From Prillingera fragicola (lineage: Eukaryota > Basidiomycota > Tremellomycetes > Trichosporonales > Trichosporonaceae), in NCBI GenBank assembly GCA_002335605.1, contig BEDY01000001.1:2914001-2978000 (forward strand): a stretch of DNA of 64,000 bases. The letters run 5' to 3'. This document shows positions 1 to 10,120 of this stretch, one piece after another; positions within the stretch are counted from its first letter, which is position 1, and each line of letters begins with the position of its first letter. The translations under genes were made by a program, and so were the position numbers. The notes beneath the pieces were generated by a model. The model saw only the letters and a list, made by a program, of their open reading frames with translations, was not told the origin of the DNA and searched no databases.

Positions 1-1086
1 CCCCGCGGCTGTCCACCTCTCCTCCAACTCGGAGCTGCCCCTCCCGGTCTCGCGCCCAGCCTCGCCAGTAAACGGTGCCGTCCCGAACGGCTCCACAAAC
101 GGCCACGGCAAGGATCGCCCGTCCTTCTTCATCCGTGCAACAAACCATCTCTCAGAGGTAGTGGACGCGTCCAGGTGCAACAAGATTAGCGTATATGCGT
201 GTTTCCTGACCGGATTCACGAGTGCAATCTCCTTTACCGTGAGTATGATCTGAGAAAGCCGAGCGGAGATGGAGGCTGACGTACAGGCTTGCTACGTCTG
301 GTGAGATTTGCAGCTACTAACCTACGCGAAAGGAGGCGCTGACAATCCCTCCCTCCGCTGCACTCGATTGACGCCGTTACTCAAACACGCAGGCCCGGAT
401 TCCAAACAGGCAACTTGGCACAACTGGGCATTGCCCTCGCGCGCAACTTTGATCCCCTCCCAACACGCACCGTCGGCCTGCAGATTGGGGACAAGCAGGC
501 TCTCGTCGCGTTGACAAGCTTCTGGCTGGGCACGTCGCTGGGCCACGTCGGGGAGCGTATCGGGAACCGGCGCCGTGTCTGGCTTGTGCTGGCCGGGTTC
601 ATCGAGTGCGTCATGGTCGCTATTGCTGCCGGCCTTGCGCATGCGTCTGGCGAGGGGCCATATGCCAAGTGAGTACAGGGAGCGCGATGCCGCTCTAGCT
701 TTCTGCAAGAATAGCAGCTGCTTACGAGCAGAAACCGCTACAACCCGGCGTGGACGACATCTTACGGCCTCGCGGCCCTCTCCTTTCTCTCCGCCAGTCT
801 GGGCCTGCAGGCAATCATTGGCAAACGCATCGGCTCACCGATGAATACTACCGTGGTCTTGACCACAACATGGGTAGAAATCTTCAATGAGCCGTCTCTG
901 CTGGTACCCAAACGCGTGCCGAGCCGGGATATTCGTGTCGCAGGTGTCGCGGCCGTGTTCATCGGCGCGTTTGCGTCTAGGGGTCTTCTGGGCGTTATCG
1001 GTGGTGACGGCACGGTAGGCGTGCTGTGCGGGTTGAGGATAATTAGTATGATTTGGTGGGGGATAGTTCCAGCCAAGAAGGCCTGA
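1..1086 (+). CDS. DUF1275 (YoaK-type) membrane protein, 5' end missing
   Basis: The open reading frame enters from the left edge. Exons are 2-238, 287-300, 393-668 and 732-1086. The spliced product contains ISFTACYVWPGFQTGNLAQLG, a segment typical of the DUF1275/YoaK family, followed by several hydrophobic helices and a short basic C-terminus ending PAKKA. Before the first helix lies a hydrophilic Ser/Pro/Asn-rich stretch, as in fungal members with a cytosolic N-terminal tail. The second exon is only 14 bases and supplies ACYVW; without it the conserved segment is broken. Intron 2 carries a CTAAC branch-like site. The family is known only as a multi-pass membrane protein; its substrate is unknown, so I assign none. 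The neighbour on the right is on the opposite strand and ends only 120 bases away. Confidence 0.8.
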
Positions 1087-1206
1087 CCTCCCTGGTATAC
1101 AATTTAGACGACTAATAACCAGAGCATGCACGCATCTAACTCAAGGGACAAATTGTTGACATTTCTATCATTCTACATCATTCAGGGCGAGAGCCGGAGA
1201 GCGCGG

Positions 1207-1995
1207 CTACACCCATCGCCTGGCATTCTTATCCTGTCCCTCGCCCTTGACAATGGCATCAAGCATCTGATCCATTGTCGCGCTGATCTGCTTGATCCTG
1301 CCGGCGGCCTCGCGGAATGCTTGTTCCTGGGGCGAGAGCTGGGTCTCGCCGACAGCCGAGGTCGGGGTCACTGTCGGAGCAGCGGCAGGGGCTGCAGCGG
1401 GGACGACATCGGGAGCAGCAGGAGGCGAGCGCTCAGAGGTCGACTGGCGGCGGTGGCGCCAGTGCCACCTCCGTCCGCGCTCGCCTGTCTGGTCGGGCGA
1501 CGAGGGCTCGTCATACGCCATCTCGTACGCGGCCGCAGTAGGGGTGGCGGGGATTGGGATCGGTTTGGAGGCGGCATACTCCTGGTGTCGCTTAAACTCT
1601 GCCGGAATTGCTGCGGGCGCTACGGGAGCGGGAGGGGCATGAGGGACGTTGTCCGTGGGTGTCCATGCGCGTTGGGCCTCGTGATTGCCGGCGTTGCTGC
1701 GGCGATGGGACCCGCAAGTCCAGCTTGCAGCGGCGTCGGGGTTCTCGGCAAGGAATCGCTGCTTGCGCTCGTGTGCGCGCGCCCAGAGAACGGCTGCGCC
1801 TACACCGAGGCCAAACCACCAGAAACGCCTAAAGGCGCCGAAGCGGCGGGGGCGATAGATGTTGGTGTAGTGGTTTACTGGCGGGACGTGGGGTGGGTGT
1901 CCGGCTGCTGCAGAGAAGTTTGGAGCTGCAGGGCCAAAAGTCGGAGGTGGTTGGTGGTAGTGGCCCCAGTGGTTGAGTGGGTTGGAGGGGATCAT
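1207..1995 (-). CDS. Pro/Ala-rich protein with one membrane helix, function unknown
   Basis: Single-exon reading frame of 262 residues starting MIPSNPLNHWGHYHQ. I do not recognise the family. The N-terminus is rich in Pro, His and Tyr. Residues about 50-75 hold an aromatic/glycine helix (FWWFGLGVGAAVLWA) flanked by Arg on both sides, consistent with a single membrane span. The middle is low-complexity Pro/Ala with a serine-rich basic patch, and the last 50 residues (from LSPQEQAFREAAG) look helical and could form a short coiled coil. The arrangement resembles small fungal single-pass mitochondrial or ER proteins, but nothing in the sequence decides between these. The length and frame are clean and codon use matches its neighbours, so I take it as a real gene. 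Confidence 0.6.
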   Translation of the reverse strand: MIPSNPLNHWGHYHQPPPTFGPAAPNFSAAAGHPPHVPPVNHYTNIYRPRRFGAFRRFWWFGLGVGAAVLWARAHERKQRFLAENPDAAASWTCGSHRRSNAGNHEAQRAWTPTDNVPHAPPAPVAPAAIPAEFKRHQEYAASKPIPIPATPTAAAYEMAYDEPSSPDQTGERGRRWHWRHRRQSTSERSPPAAPDVVPAAAPAAAPTVTPTSAVGETQLSPQEQAFREAAGRIKQISATMDQMLDAIVKGEGQDKNARRWV

Positions 1996-2429
1996 TGTGG
2001 CGCTGTGGTGAGGTGCAGTGAAGATGTGGTGCCAGAGGGACGGTGTGTGGTGGCAGTTAGAGAACGCTCAAAGGTCCTCTTTATATGTTGTTACGGGTCT
2101 GCATGACTGGCCATGGAAGCACACGCATGCGAGTGCTATGGAGTCTGCCGTGCACTTACTCTCTGCCATCGGCACTCGGCACGCGTTGCACAGTGACTCG
2201 GAGGGAGATGCGCACATTGATTCGGCATCGGTCTCCCAAGACGAGTCGTCAGCTCTACGGCACGGTTCGGCCACACCGAGGAAGACACCGAGGACGGGGA
2301 AAGGTGGAGGCCGAACCAAATAAATAAATAAATATATCAGCAAGCCTAATTTACCTCCGACAAGCCGAATCTCAGCTCCGAACACATGCATCTCACTGGG
2401 AACAAGTCTCATCTTCTCTCCCACATGCA
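1996..2429. promoter_or_regulatory. Divergent intergenic region
   Basis: This stretch separates the leftward Pro/Ala-rich gene from the rightward Zn2Cys6 gene and must hold both promoters. Apart from a short AAAT microsatellite I see no defined binding site. Confidence 0.4.
2318..2333. repeat. AAAT microsatellite, four units
   Basis: Four tandem units of AAAT in otherwise GC-rich sequence, about 100 bases before the transcription factor start. Confidence 0.8.
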
Positions 2430-4603
2430 ATGGAGACACCAAACCAGCGCGTCCATCCGCGCTCACCCGACACACCCAGCCGGGGTCGGGCAAGAATGAA
2501 CTTGCAAGCGTGTGATCGGTGTCGCACAAAGGTGAGCTGGCCTGTTCGGCACGCGGCACTGTCTCGGCACAGTGGCCGACGGCCTGATCGGCGCTCGGCG
2601 CTGAGCGTCCTCCGTGTCGTGCGTCATTGGACTTTAGAGGCTGACGAGACCAGAAAATCAAGTGAGCTAGATCTTCAGAAGGGCGCGCCTGGAGTGTGAA
2701 CCCCAGTGGCTGATGACAGATGCGTCCCCGACACCCAAGCCTGCAAGTCGTGCGCGGTCGCGCGGTTGAGGTGTACATTCGAGCTGCCGCTTACCGCGTC
2801 ACGGAGTAAGCGTGTACGCCGGGGCTTGGAAAGGGAGAATAGTACCAGGGGTGGCGACGTGTCGCCGTTGAGTAGGGGAAGGAGCAGTTCTAGGTCGAGG
2901 GACACGCCCTTGTCGCCTGTCGGGCAGGTGCGCGCCCCCGTAGATCCAAGGACCGGAGTTGATGTGCTGAGGCCCGGGGGGGTTCACAGAGAAGGTGAGC
3001 GTTGCCAAGCCCCTTAGCGTTATCCCCACTACTGTAAACGAGCATGGACTGACTATCCAGGCCCGACCAGCATCGCCTACATCTTGCATGCCATGCCCAC
3101 CCTGCCCCTCGCAGCTCTCGAGTCGTTTGACGAAACCATGGGATACAAGATGCACCTCACGTCTCCCGGCAAGGGACACGTTACAGTGGAGACCGCAGCA
3201 GCAGCTTCGCCCCCACCGACAGACTCGGAGTCTCTCAGCTCCAACTCTTGGACTGAGGTCGCTTCACGTCTGGTGGACACGTTTTTGGCTCATACTGCGC
3301 CGATCCTGCCAATCGTAAGTCATCTGGAGGCGCCTCAAGCACCATCGCAGTTGTCACACGCCATGAGCGCCGTCTCGGCGGCAAGGAGCAACGTACCCTC
3401 CGTTGTCTTTGACACGCTGCGGGGTCAAGTCCAGCGCGAGCTGGATGAGAATGGTGAATTCCTTTCATGAGTGGGCGTTGACGGTGGCAGATACAATCAG
3501 TATCCCCTCACTCGAAAACGTTCAGATTCTCCTCACTCTGTGCCTAGTTGACGAGCTCTCTCTCCGTCCTGGTATCGCTTCACCTGTTCAAGTCGCTCGA
3601 TGCTGGCTCAGCGCAGCCATTCGACACGCCCGGGACTTGGGACTCGATCGCGCCTGCGACGGCCGCGAGGCCAGAGTCTGGTCCTGCGCCCGCGTGTTGG
3701 ACATCTGGCAGGGGGCTCGAACCGGCGCGCCGCCTATCATGTCCGTTAGAAGTCTCCCTACGCCACCAAAGGCAGACGACACGCTCGCACATCTGATATA
3801 CCTGTCTCTCCTCCTCGGCCGCCTCATGGCCCTAGTGTACGGTCCAGAGGGAATGGCCAAAACAACACACGCAGACCTAACTGGCCTACGCGACGCTCTC
3901 ACCACCTGGAAGTCAAACCTTCCCCCAACGCTCCGTTCTGGCACACGCTGTACTCACCAGGCCGGACTCTTGCATCTCCTGTACACCTCTACAATCTTTC
4001 TCCTCTACCGCCCCGTGATGCGGTGGTCCTTCATTGTCCCCTCGCACATTGAGCTGAACACGGACGTACCTGTGTGGCTCTCTCTACTTTCCCTCTCTCG
4101 AGAGGCCATCGACTTCGCAGCTGGCGTAGAAGATGCCGCGGACCTACTGTTCTTTGGTCCATATGCACTCGGGCTGGCCGGGTTGGTGCAGTATCATACC
4201 TGGGCGAGGCGGGGCGAGTGGGAAGGTGCCGAGATGGTGGGAAAGGCCAAGGCGGCCGCTCAGCGTTGGGTGGCAGCGATGGAGGAAGGGGAGATGCCTC
4301 TCCTGCGCCGAGTGAGTTGCCTATATCGGTTGTCACTGACAAACGCAGCAACTGGCCTTGCCAGACTTGTTACACAAAATAACCCAATCTCCAACCCCGC
4401 ACAGGACCTTTGATGGCCCCCGCGGCCTGGACCCCGCACGAGGCGTGCTGAACAGGCTACCAGAGACCAACGTGACAGGAGTAGCCTTTTTGCGCGATGC
4501 GAGCCTTCCCCACGGTGGGGTGTTTGTGGCTACACGCCAGGCTGCGAGGGAGGTTAGGGATTTGCCTGCTGGCACTGTCATTATTGGGGGGCCAGAGGAT
4601 TAG
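2430..4603 (+). CDS. Zn2Cys6 fungal transcription factor
   Basis: A 617-residue product from six exons: 2430-2531, 2654-2661, 2720-2994, 3061-3453, 3491-4311 and 4349-4603. The zinc cluster lies at residues 28-55 with six cysteines at 28, 31, 38, 45, 48 and 55 (spacing C-X2-C-X6-C-X6-C-X2-C-X6-C). It is read only if an 8-base exon is spliced in, which supplies Lys-Ile and part of the next Lys in CRTKKIKC. A Ser/Arg-rich linker follows, then a long helical region (ILLTLCLVDELSLRPG, WLSAAIRHARDLGLDR, LGRLMALVYG) that looks like the fungal middle homology region. Members of this class bind CGG-type sites as nuclear regulators, often of nearby catabolic genes. The amidase to the right is convergent, so regulation of it is possible but unproven. 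An in-frame ATG at codon 23 is an alternative start closer to the zinc cluster. Confidence 0.85.
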
Positions 4604-4846
4604 CTGTGGGTGAATTGTTGGAGAGGGGGAGGATAGTTGTAGATTAATAAAGTGTGGACATAGAGTGACACGCTCAGCAGAGCAAGTTGCAGGGATAGGA
4701 GCGCCGCATACATAAGAGTTGACGATTGGCTGTAGAGAATGACACTTGCAGAAGGGCTCAACGCAAGTGGCCTTGCGAAATACCCATGCAACTTCCAACC
4801 AATCTGCATTCATACACTTCTGAACTTGCCTGCTGTTCCCCACATT

Positions 4847-6539
4847 CTACACATGACTCACACCCCCACGCACCACCTCGGAGATCATTTGCATTGCCTT
4901 GACGACTTTTTCATCCTCCCACCTCTGTCCAATAACCATGAGCGCAAGCGGCGCATTAGCAAATGTCTCTGGACTGTCGTCTGCTCTGTCAGCGCCATCC
5001 ACACCCAAAGACTCACATTGGGCCCAGACCTCCTTGTCCGCGTCGCTAAGGAACTCTGTCCTGTGCTCTGGCTTGTCGGTGGGCTGCACTTTCTGACCCG
5101 TGGGGAACACTGCGGCGGGATAGTCGACGAGATTCCAGATACTCGTAAACGGCACACGCGTGGTCTTGCCGCACGGCTGGGCGGAACCCATGCTAGGCGG
5201 GGAGAGCACGACGTCGACTCCTGCTGCGTTCCAGTATCGCGTATAGTCGTTGCGGTATGCGTCGCGCTGCTTGATCACCTCGTAGAGCTCGCCCTGGGTC
5301 CTGTCCTTTGCAGCAGACAGGATCCACTGGAGAGCAGGCTGGAGGGGCTCGCCGCTAGCTGCCACTGCCCCGCGCACCGTCTTGCCGCCGTCCGTGAAGA
5401 AGAGCTGCGAGATAATGTCCCACGACTCGGCGGAGCGGTAGGGCTTGTAGTCTACGACCTCGAAGCCTGCGGCCTTGAGCTTGTCGACTGCCGTCTTGAG
5501 AGCGTTGCTCGTGGGCAGTTGCGGGTACATCTCGCCGTCGTGCCAGAGCACGCCGATGCGCGGCCTATCGCCGCCGATCCAGCGGATTTCCTCGGGACGC
5601 CAAGGCATGGCTACCACTGTACAGTCATACTTCCAGGGCTGGGCAGCTAGAATCGTCGAGACAAAGAGCTCAATGTCGCGCGCAGACCGGCCCATGGGGC
5701 CGGTAGCGCTCAAGATGCTCTCGTTACCCTCTGCCGCCGATTCCAGGCTGTTGGGCAGACGCTCCGCCGTCGGCTTGAACCCAAAGATGCCACTGCAGGC
5801 CGACGGGTTCCTGATCGAACCACCAATGTCAGTGCCGATGCCTAGCACGCTTCCCCCGGCCGCGATCAGGGCTCCCTCGCCGCCGGTGCTTCCGCCAGAC
5901 GTGAGCGTGCGGTTGTGGGGGTTGACAGTGACGCCGTGATAGCTCTGGGTCTCGATCATCATGATTGCCTGCGGAGTGGCCGTCTTGACGTAAAAGTTGG
6001 CACCGGCTGCACGCAGAATGGCACAAATGGTGCCGTCAGCCTTGGGGGTGTGCGTCCCGACCCAGGCAAGAAAGCCAGCAGTGCTGTCGTGGCCCTTGAG
6101 GTGGATTGGGTCTGGGGTCAGCGCTGGACGCGCGGATGGGCTTACCCTTGACAGAGATGGGGACGCCGTGCAGAGGTCCGACTGGTTTACCGGTACGCTC
6201 ATACTCGGCGTCCAGCCAGCGCGCACGCTCGAGGGCTTCCTCGAGGAAGAAGTCCATCAGGCAGTTGACGGCCTGGTGGGCAAGTGCTGCTGCCTTTGCG
6301 TACGCCGTCGTGGCGTCTACAGCCGTGTACGTGCGTGCGGCGAGTGCATCGCGCAGCCCCGTTGCGTCCAGCTGCACAATCTCGTGCTCCTGGGCCGAGA
6401 GCAGGGGGCTGTCCCTGACGAGGTTGGAGACATCGTTGCCGAGCTGATCAGTGCTGGGGAGAAGCCAGTCCTTGGGAATCCGGGAGAGGAGGCCAGTCTT
6501 GTGCGCCTCGGCCTTGGCCTTCCAATCTTGCTGTGCCAT
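4847..6539 (-). CDS. Amidase-signature hydrolase, FAAH/acetamidase type
   Basis: Two exons, 6146-6539 and 4847-6111, separated by a 34-base intron, give 552 residues. Amidase-signature enzymes hydrolyse carboxamides with a Lys-cisSer-Ser triad. Here the triad is visible as Lys131 (in VPISVK), Ser206 (in TSGGSTGGEG) and Ser230 (in GTDIGGSIRNP). The spacings of 75 and 24 residues equal those of mammalian fatty acid amide hydrolase, which, with the GGEGALI segment, places it with the FAAH/acetamidase branch rather than GatA. The residue after the cis-Ser is Thr rather than the more usual Ser. No signal peptide or membrane span is evident, so it is probably cytosolic. The substrate cannot be read from sequence; short aliphatic amides, indole acetamide or N-acyl amines are all possible. 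It is convergent with the Zn2Cys6 regulator, 243 bases apart. Confidence 0.9.
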
Positions 6540-7761
6540 GTTGAGTGAAGGGATCAGTGGGGAAGAGCGTTATTCCTTTGCCCAACACGTTGCTCATGTA
6601 CCATTCCGAGGTTGGGGAATACCGCGAGTTAGTCAACCTGTTGCGTAACCCGTGTCGCATGTGACGTCCAGAGCTCGGCATCTGATTACGGCTTCTAACC
6701 AAGGTGGGCGTGGAGTGGAGATAGCCCACTTTGTGTGTTGGCTGCTTGAGGATCCCAACTTGCTTCACAAGCCATGCATGCGTCAATTCAATCACTGACT
6801 AATTAACTTGAATACATGTTCTGGCTTGTCGACAATGAAAGTGACTTGAAAGGAGGGACTCGTGTCCGGACGCCCAAGCGGGACAGTGAGAGCCCGGTGG
6901 AGTGGCACTGCGGCCAGCATCGGTTTGCAGTCTGGCTTGGCACTACGGACAAAGTTGCATGAATGCAAGTACTGCTATACTGTGCCCTGGTGTGACAGGA
7001 AAAGGACATGCAGATACAGTCAACAATGACCATGACCGTGTGTTTGGCAGGACGTTTTTGGATTGAGGGAAAGGCGAGGTTGTTGGCTACGGCCTGTTGA
7101 CATCAGCTGGGTCGCGCAATGAGAGAGAGGGTTGATGCGACTTGAAGAGCCCCAGCGCCCCAGCCACAGCCCATGTGCGCCCGTGCCTTTGACTCCACTC
7201 GGATGGCCAGAAGCAATTCTGTTATCAAACAGAAGCCTTTGGCAGGTCTATGCGCTCAAATGTCGAAATTATAGAATCTGCCCACCCTATCGTTGCCTCC
7301 TCCTCCCAGCTGTCGCGCCGTTGCTGTCAAGCGAGCGCCGATCACTGCGGTGCGTCATGAACCACGCAGCCTGGGCACAGTCTCAGCACTGGCCTCGTGG
7401 TGCCCTGCTAGCTGCTAGTGACACACATGCCTCATGCTATGGGCGATCAAAGCTCAGAGATCAGAGACTGGCGCGTGGATAGTGGAAAGAAGAGTGCCAT
7501 TGACGCTCGCCACTCTCAGCATCTTCATTCTCACCTTTATCGCGACCTAGTAACACCGTAGCCCCTTGCCTCATCCACCAAGACCCTCACAGTACATCAG
7601 CAGGGTAAGAACGTTGCTCTCGCAGCAAAGCTGACGGTCTGGCAGCAACGCCACATCAGCCTTACCACCCCTACCGAGACACACTCGCAAGTCGCCTCAC
7701 ATTTAGCGTGCCGACGTCCACCGTCTCAAAGCTCAACACCGCATACCCCTTTACCAAAGCC
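6540..7761. other. Intergenic region without recognisable gene
   Basis: I see no coding exon chain, tRNA or repeat here. It separates the divergent amidase and RNase H1-N gene. The CT- and CA-rich 200 bases before 7762 look like the 5' leader of the right-hand gene. Confidence 0.5.
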
Positions 7762-8397
7762 ATGACAAACAACCAGCCGACCTCTCCAACCTCTACCGAG
7801 ACCAAGCTACGACTTGCTGAAGCGGAGCTCAAGGCGCTCCGACGCCAGGCCGAGGCCGACCAGCAACAGATCCAACTCTTGGAAAGCCGCCTGGCCAAGG
7901 CCGACGTCGACGGCCTCACCGAGCGCATGGGCGGGATCAAGGTCGAGGCCAAGGCGTCCGACAACGCCTCACCTGCCGGTCGCCCCGCTTGTTACTATGC
8001 GGTGGCTGTTGGCCGCAACCCGGGCATCTACGAGAGCTGCAACGAGGCCGCGAAGCAGGTGCGTCGGTCTCGGTCCGCGGCAGCTGACACTGGCAGAGTA
8101 CAGGCTTTCCAGGCAGCGTGCACCAGCGGTTCCACACCCGCAAGCAGGCAGAGGTGAGCTCCGGCCCACTCAAAGGGGGCACTGACAGTGCAGGAGTTTA
8201 TGCAGTCCAAAGGCACCCCAAGTGGGGGCAGCAAGGACGAGGCGCAGCTCACGGCGCGCATCAATGATCTGCAAAACGACCTGAGTGTCACAGAAGCAAT
8301 GTACAACTCGGCCATAGACAAGGCGCGTGCGGCGTTAGAGAACGTCCGGGTTCTCCAGGACGCCCTCGAGCATACCAAGGCCGACTGCGCGTTGTGA
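7762..8397 (+). CDS. RNase H1 N-terminal (hybrid-binding) domain protein without RNase H
   Basis: Exons 7762-8058, 8097-8153 and 8194-8397 give 185 residues. After an N-terminal coiled coil (about 12-55, rich in Glu, Ala, Leu, Arg) comes a 45-residue domain with CYYAVAVGRNPGIYESCNEA, GFPGSVHQRFHTRKQAEEFM. This is the small beta-alpha fold found at the N-terminus of RNase H1 and in caulimovirus viroplasmin, where it binds RNA:DNA hybrid or dsRNA. No RNase H catalytic domain follows. A second coiled coil (about 145-185) ends at a TGA. Reading on past this TGA, 18 further codons stay open and keep heptad-like Leu/Glu/Lys spacing before a second TGA at 8452-8454. The role is unknown; nucleic-acid binding plus oligomerisation is the natural inference. 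The start at 7762 is the first ATG in frame. Confidence 0.75.
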
Positions 8398-8766
8398 GAG
8401 GCTAGGTACCAGGAGCTTCAGAAGGAGAAACACGCCGTGCCTGCGGCGCATTGATTGTAACGTTCTTCACTGCTGCAGACGGCGGCGTGGCTTTTGCTGC
8501 GTGCTTTCAAATGTATCTTATCAGTAGTGGTGAGCGCTTCAAGACGTATGCCAGCACGGCGCACGGACCGTGGCGCACGGCCACGGCGATGTCAATACTC
8601 CACCATGCTTGTGCGCAATGTGTTGAAAATACCTTGCGTCAGCTCATCGGAGTCGCCTCGTCGCCTGCTCATGCTCTCTCTAACACCCAATGCATTTGGC
8701 ATTCGAGGCCGCATTAGTTGTGTGCCCATTGCGCGGGCTGTACACATTTAGTTCTAGATCTGCCAT
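8398..8766. other. Convergent 3' intergenic region
   Basis: Lies between two gene ends facing each other. The first 57 bases continue the upstream frame beyond its TGA (see findings); nothing else is recognisable. Confidence 0.4.
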
Positions 8767-10120
8767 TTAAGCGTTGATGCGAGCGATGACGGCGTCGGTG
8801 TACTCCTGGGTGCCGGCGTTGCCTCCGAGGTCCTTGGTGATGTGCTTGCCCTCGGCAATGGTGGCAAGAGCGGCGTTCTCAATCTTGGTAGCGTAGTCGT
8901 TGAGGCCCATGTGACGGAGCATCATCATGGACGAGAGGAGGAGAGCGGTGGGGTTGGCCATGTTCTTGCCAGCAATGTCGGGAGCCGAACCGTGGACGGC
9001 CTCAAAGATGGAAGCGTCGCGGCCAATGTTACCCGAGGGGGTAAGACCAAGACCACCGATGAGACCGGCGGAAAGGTCCGAGAGAATGTCACCGTAGAGG
9101 TTGGGCATGACCATGACAGTCTCGGCAAAGGGAGCGGGGTTCTGGGTGATGCGGAGGCAGACACGGTCAAGGAGGTCCTCGTCGTAGGCAATGTCGGGGT
9201 ACTCCTTGGCGACGGCGCGGCAGGCAGTGAGGAACATGCCGTCCGACATCTTCATAATGTTGGCCTTGTGGACGGCAGTGACCTTGTTGCGGCCAGACTC
9301 CTGCGCGTAGTGGAACGCGTAACGGGCGACACGCTCCGAAGCCTCGTACGTGATGAGCTTGATCGACTGAACGACACCATCGACGATAACGTGCTCGATA
9401 CCCGAGTACTCTCCCTCAGTGTTCTCGCGGATGAGGACAGTGTTGACATCGTCGTAGGCAGTCTTGTAGCCCTTGATCGAGACGCAAGGACGGACGTTGG
9501 CAAAGAGCGAAAAGGTGCGACGGAGGGTAAGGTTCATCGAGACGTGACCCTTGCCGACAGGGGTTGCGAGAGGACCCTTGAGGGCGACAAGGTTCTTCTT
9601 GACACTGACAACGGCCTCCTCGGGGATGTGGGTCTTGCCGTCGACAAGGAAGGGAGTGACATCGACCTCCTCCCACTTGATGGGGACCTGCACAAAGTCA
9701 GCTCATGCCAATCCATCCTCCACTCACCTTGGCGGCCTTGTAGATGCTCTTGACAGCCTCGCTGATCTCGGGGCCAATACCTGTGTCGCGGTCAGACCCA
9801 TGTTGAAAACAATATCCAGTAAAACTTTATGACGTACCGTCACCGGGGATGAGAGTCACGGTGTAGTTGCCCTAGCATGTTTGTCAGTGAGGCTCGATAG
9901 CGGCAAGCTTTTGAAAACGTACCTGGGCATCCTTCTTGCCGGCAAAGGCAGAGGTGACCGAAGCGTAGCCACGAGCGACCTGCAAGATGTAGTTAGTGCG
10001 AGGGATTCTGTGGGCGTCGAAGTGTTGTGGCACTCCGGCGCCCGTGAGAGACAAATGCAAACTCACCTGGGCCGAGCGGAACGAAGCGACAATGCTGCGG
10101 GGGGCGGAGCGAGCAAACAT
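8767..10120 (-). CDS. IDH2: NAD-isocitrate dehydrogenase subunit 2, mitochondrial
   Basis: Five exons (10067-10120, 9923-9979, 9838-9871, 9728-9780, 8767-9687) encode 372 residues. The product catalyses the NAD-dependent oxidative decarboxylation of isocitrate in the TCA cycle, as the catalytic partner of Idh1. The N-terminus ([18 protein letters not shown]) is a typical Arg/Ser-rich mitochondrial presequence. Family hallmarks in order are IPGDGIGPE, the substrate loop [56 protein letters not shown] and the C-terminal [12 protein letters not shown]. Ser/Asn/Arg residues of the isocitrate site and the Asp residues for the metal are present, which favours the catalytic Idh2 over the regulatory Idh1. 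Length is normal for Idh2. All introns lie in the first quarter of the gene, a common pattern in this fungal group. Confidence 0.95.

Noticed and set aside
1126..2106. 326-codon plus-strand frame over the Pro/Ala-rich gene
   Set aside because: Cys/Gly/Arg-rich product of the kind seen opposite GC-rich coding sequence; the minus-strand frame has sensible composition and a membrane helix.
8384..8427. A short intron at the end of the RNase H1-N gene that would remove the TGA
   Set aside because: The only GT..AG pair near the stop gives about 29 bases, shorter than any other intron here, and the resulting frame is Cys/Arg-rich and unlike a coiled coil.
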